NCBI RefSeq assembly: GCF_021390595.1
Contig: NZ_JAJEJR010000002.1
Location: 1,612,001 to 1,676,000 of the forward strand
Reading direction: 5' to 3'
Source: Paraburkholderia sp. HP33-1
GTDB taxonomy: Bacteria > Pseudomonadota > Gammaproteobacteria > Burkholderiales > Burkholderiaceae
DNA: 64,000 nt
The position numbers and the translations under genes are program-made. The notes beneath the pieces are model-generated. The model did not search any database and had not been told where the DNA came from. It saw only the letters and a program-made list of their open reading frames with translations. This document shows, piece after piece, positions 62,308-64,000 of the stretch (its first letter is position 1; each line of letters begins with the position of its first letter).

Positions 62308-63527
62308 CAGAAGCGCTCCGAACGGTCGCCCGACACGATCCGCACCCACAGTTTCTCGCGGCGCTCGATATCCTCGACCGGGCTGATCCAGACGATATGC
62401 GCGTTGGCGCTGCCTTCCGCGGGTTCGGTCAGCGTGTTCGCGAGCCCCTGCCGCTGCGTGAGCAACCCGCTCACGCCCGGCTCGAGCATGTAGTTGATCC
62501 ACGCGAGCGCGAGCGGCCTGTCGCTCGCCGAGCGCGTCATCGACCAGCAATCGAGCCACGCGAGCGCGCCCTCGTCCGGAATCACGTAGCCGACGTCCGC
62601 GCCCGCGCGGCGCAGCAACTCCACCTGCTGCGTACCGTAGTTGCCGAACATCAGCGCGGCCTTGTGCTGGATGAAGAACGCGGTCGCCTCCTCGGGCAGC
62701 GTGTAATAGGTCAGCAGGTTGCGGCGCAGATCGACGAGCTTGTGCGCGATCGCGCGCATCTGCGCGGAGTCGAGTTGAAACGGATGCGGATAGCCGAGCG
62801 CGAGCGCGGTAAACGAGAAGTTGTGCTGCGCGCTATTGAAGTCGAGCACCTTGCCGCGATAGCGCGGGTTCCACAGCTCGAGCATTGAACGCGGCGCGAC
62901 CGGAATCTGCCGGCGATCGTAGATGAGCCCCATCGACGAGTACGTAAAAGGAATCGCGTACACCTTGCCCGCCGACGTCAGGCCGTCGATCGAGCCGAGC
63001 GCCTGGAAACGCGGCAACTGCTTCTTCGTGTTCGGCAGACTCGCGAGATCGAGCGGCGCAAGCAGATTCGCCTGCGTATAGCGGCGGATTTCGGCGGTGT
63101 TGGCGGCGAGCACGTCGAACGGCGGCGTGTCCTTGCTGTGCATCTGCGCCCACAGCGCTTCGTCGGAATCGACGAGCGTGACCTCGACCTTCGCGTCGTA
63201 GCGCGCTTCGAATGCCTTCACGACGTCCGGGTCCGCGTAGCCGGGCCACGCGAGCACGCGCAGCACTTTGTCGGCGGCCGCGGCGGACGTCGTCGCGCCG
63301 AAACCCGCGCACAGGACTACGCCAATTAGAAATGGCAAAAGCCCGGAAAGAATGGCGGCCCCAAATCCGGCTGCGCCAAGCGCCGAAAATCCGGATGAAT
63401 CGCTCGACAAAAATCCGCCAAAAAACCTGCGCTGCAATAAGGCCGCGCGCGCCCGCGCGCTCGCGATTTGTCGCTTAAAAGCCTGTCTACAACGGCCCGT
63501 TTGATCCGCCTTGAACTTCGCGTGCAT
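62307..63527 (-). CDS. PotD/PotF-like periplasmic binding protein (orphan)
   Basis: 406 residues from ATG 63527. About 75 residues precede the hydrophobic signal segment (LSGLLPFLIGVVLCAGFGAT); a later non-ATG start near 63,340 would give a normal signal peptide, so the N terminus is uncertain. The mature part matches polyamine-type binding proteins: KVLRVLAWPGYADPDVVKAF, PPFDVLAANTAEIRRYTQAN, IPFTYSSMGLIYDRRQIPV and EGALAWLDCWSMTRSASDRP. No ABC permease or ATPase gene is next to it; instead it overlaps the diguanylate cyclase gene. A sensory role is therefore more likely than uptake. Confidence 0.82.
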   Translation of the reverse strand: MHAKFKADQTGRCRQAFKRQIASARARAALLQRRFFGGFLSSDSSGFSALGAAGFGAAILSGLLPFLIGVVLCAGFGATTSAAAADKVLRVLAWPGYADPDVVKAFEARYDAKVEVTLVDSDEALWAQMHSKDTPPFDVLAANTAEIRRYTQANLLAPLDLASLPNTKKQLPRFQALGSIDGLTSAGKVYAIPFTYSSMGLIYDRRQIPVAPRSMLELWNPRYRGKVLDFNSAQHNFSFTALALGYPHPFQLDSAQMRAIAHKLVDLRRNLLTYYTLPEEATAFFIQHKAALMFGNYGTQQVELLRRAGADVGYVIPDEGALAWLDCWSMTRSASDRPLALAWINYMLEPGVSGLLTQRQGLANTLTEPAEGSANAHIVWISPVEDIERREKLWVRIVSGDRSERF

Positions 63528-64000
63528 GAATAACACCGTTGAGCAGAAAGGCCTTTTGAGCGAGCGCAAACGCGCGGCATTTAAATCTTGACAGCTGTTC
63601 GACGACGTGTAGCAACGCGAATCCCGCCTGCGCGATGGTCGGCTTCCGGCGCAGGGAGAATCGATCATAGCGCCAAAGACTTCGCTTTTGCACCGGTTCA
63701 AAAAGGCGGCAAAAAATACCGGGCTCAGGCAGTGACACGTCACGCAATGGTCTCGACATCGTTGTCAATTAACGGCAAATTCAGGCGAAACCTTTAACGG
63801 TCCGTCCGCGATTCAAACCCGCCTTTCAAACCAGCTGTCGACGAGTTCGCGAGAAAACCACTGCAAATGCGAGTCGATTACACTCGCCCGGCCATCGTAT
63901 TACCGCTCCTTCGTTACACCCGCGTTACGCAAACCCCGCCAACGGTGTACGATCCGGTCACGCCGGCTTGGACGCAAGCGTTGCCGTAGAGGGCCTCCTC
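63528..64000. other. Right-hand intergenic region
   Basis: About 470 bases up to the window end. It should hold the promoter of the binding protein/cyclase pair. Short frames (for example 63868-63990, 40 codons) resemble nothing. I see no hairpin, repeat or tRNA. A gene may begin just past the edge. Confidence 0.4.

Noticed and set aside
60538..62493. A plus-strand open frame of about 650 codons
   Set aside because: Antisense shadow of the Cache-GGDEF gene.
63868..63990. 40-codon plus-strand frame at the right end
   Set aside because: No ribosome binding site, no similarity, and composition like the surrounding spacer.
1..64000. tRNA, rRNA, CRISPR arrays, prophage or integrase genes
   Set aside because: None could be recognised by eye; a covariance-model or repeat scan was not possible.

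Overview
The window is one continuous stretch of high-GC bacterial chromosome with dense gene packing, frequent 1-4 nt stop/start overlaps and convergent pairs separated by only a few bases. Gene content and protein style (LysR/GntR/IclR regulators, C-P lyase set, tetronate genes, FtrA, DmeRF, MHYT-GGDEF-EAL) suggest a betaproteobacterium of the Burkholderiaceae, most likely Paraburkholderia or a close relative; this is an inference from recognisable families, not from a marker gene. I saw no rRNA, tRNA, CRISPR array, phage or intact insertion sequence. The content looks like accessory catabolism and signalling rather than core housekeeping.

Layout. 1-3 kb: a LysR regulator and the potassium transporter Kup. 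3-8.1 kb: a three-gene, apparently soluble NAD(H)-linked fumarate-reductase-like complex (NuoF-like flavoprotein, FrdA-like flavoprotein, multi-cluster ferredoxin) divergent from a DASS-type dicarboxylate carrier. 8.3-10.3 kb: arsenic operon arsR-arsI-arsC-aqpS with a perfect dyad operator over the arsR start, followed by a histidine-kinase relic. 10.8-13.4 kb: an LpxL-type acyltransferase and a SulP anion permease. 14-21 kb: a LacI-controlled beta-glucoside operon (GH1 glucosidase, ABC transporter, regulator) with a perfect 14-bp operator. 21-31 kb: a chemoreceptor with a C-terminal Cache-like domain, an NTF2-like protein, a frameshifted lactate dehydrogenase, DUF2252 and DUF4239 proteins, FtrA, a rhodanese, an MHYT-GGDEF-EAL protein and a DapA-like lyase.

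31.7-42.8 kb: an aspartate carbamoyltransferase carrying an N-terminal helix-turn-helix extension, an esterase, two divergent LysR/oxidoreductase pairs, a cytosolic histidine kinase, a repeat-rich secreted protein, and the nickel/cobalt module dmeR-dmeF. 42.9-44.1 kb: an orphan thiolase pcaF with PcaR-like repeats upstream. 44.4-49.9 kb: a complete six-gene L-threonate/D-erythronate operon (GntR, ltnD, otnK, otnC, otnI, denD) leading to dihydroxyacetone phosphate. 50-52 kb: an IclR regulator and an M20 amidohydrolase. 52.3-60.4 kb: a C-P lyase locus, phnG-M on the plus strand and phnF-DUF1045-phnN on the minus strand, sharing an intergenic region with an 18-bp palindrome. 60.5-63.5 kb: a PotD-like periplasmic binding protein overlapping a Cache-GGDEF diguanylate cyclase. 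The last ~470 bases hold no gene I can support.

The most interesting points are the DUF1045 protein as a likely stand-in for the missing PhnP, the binding-protein/diguanylate-cyclase pair that resembles the NspS/MbaA logic, the soluble fumarate-reductase-like complex, and the HTH-fused aspartate carbamoyltransferase.
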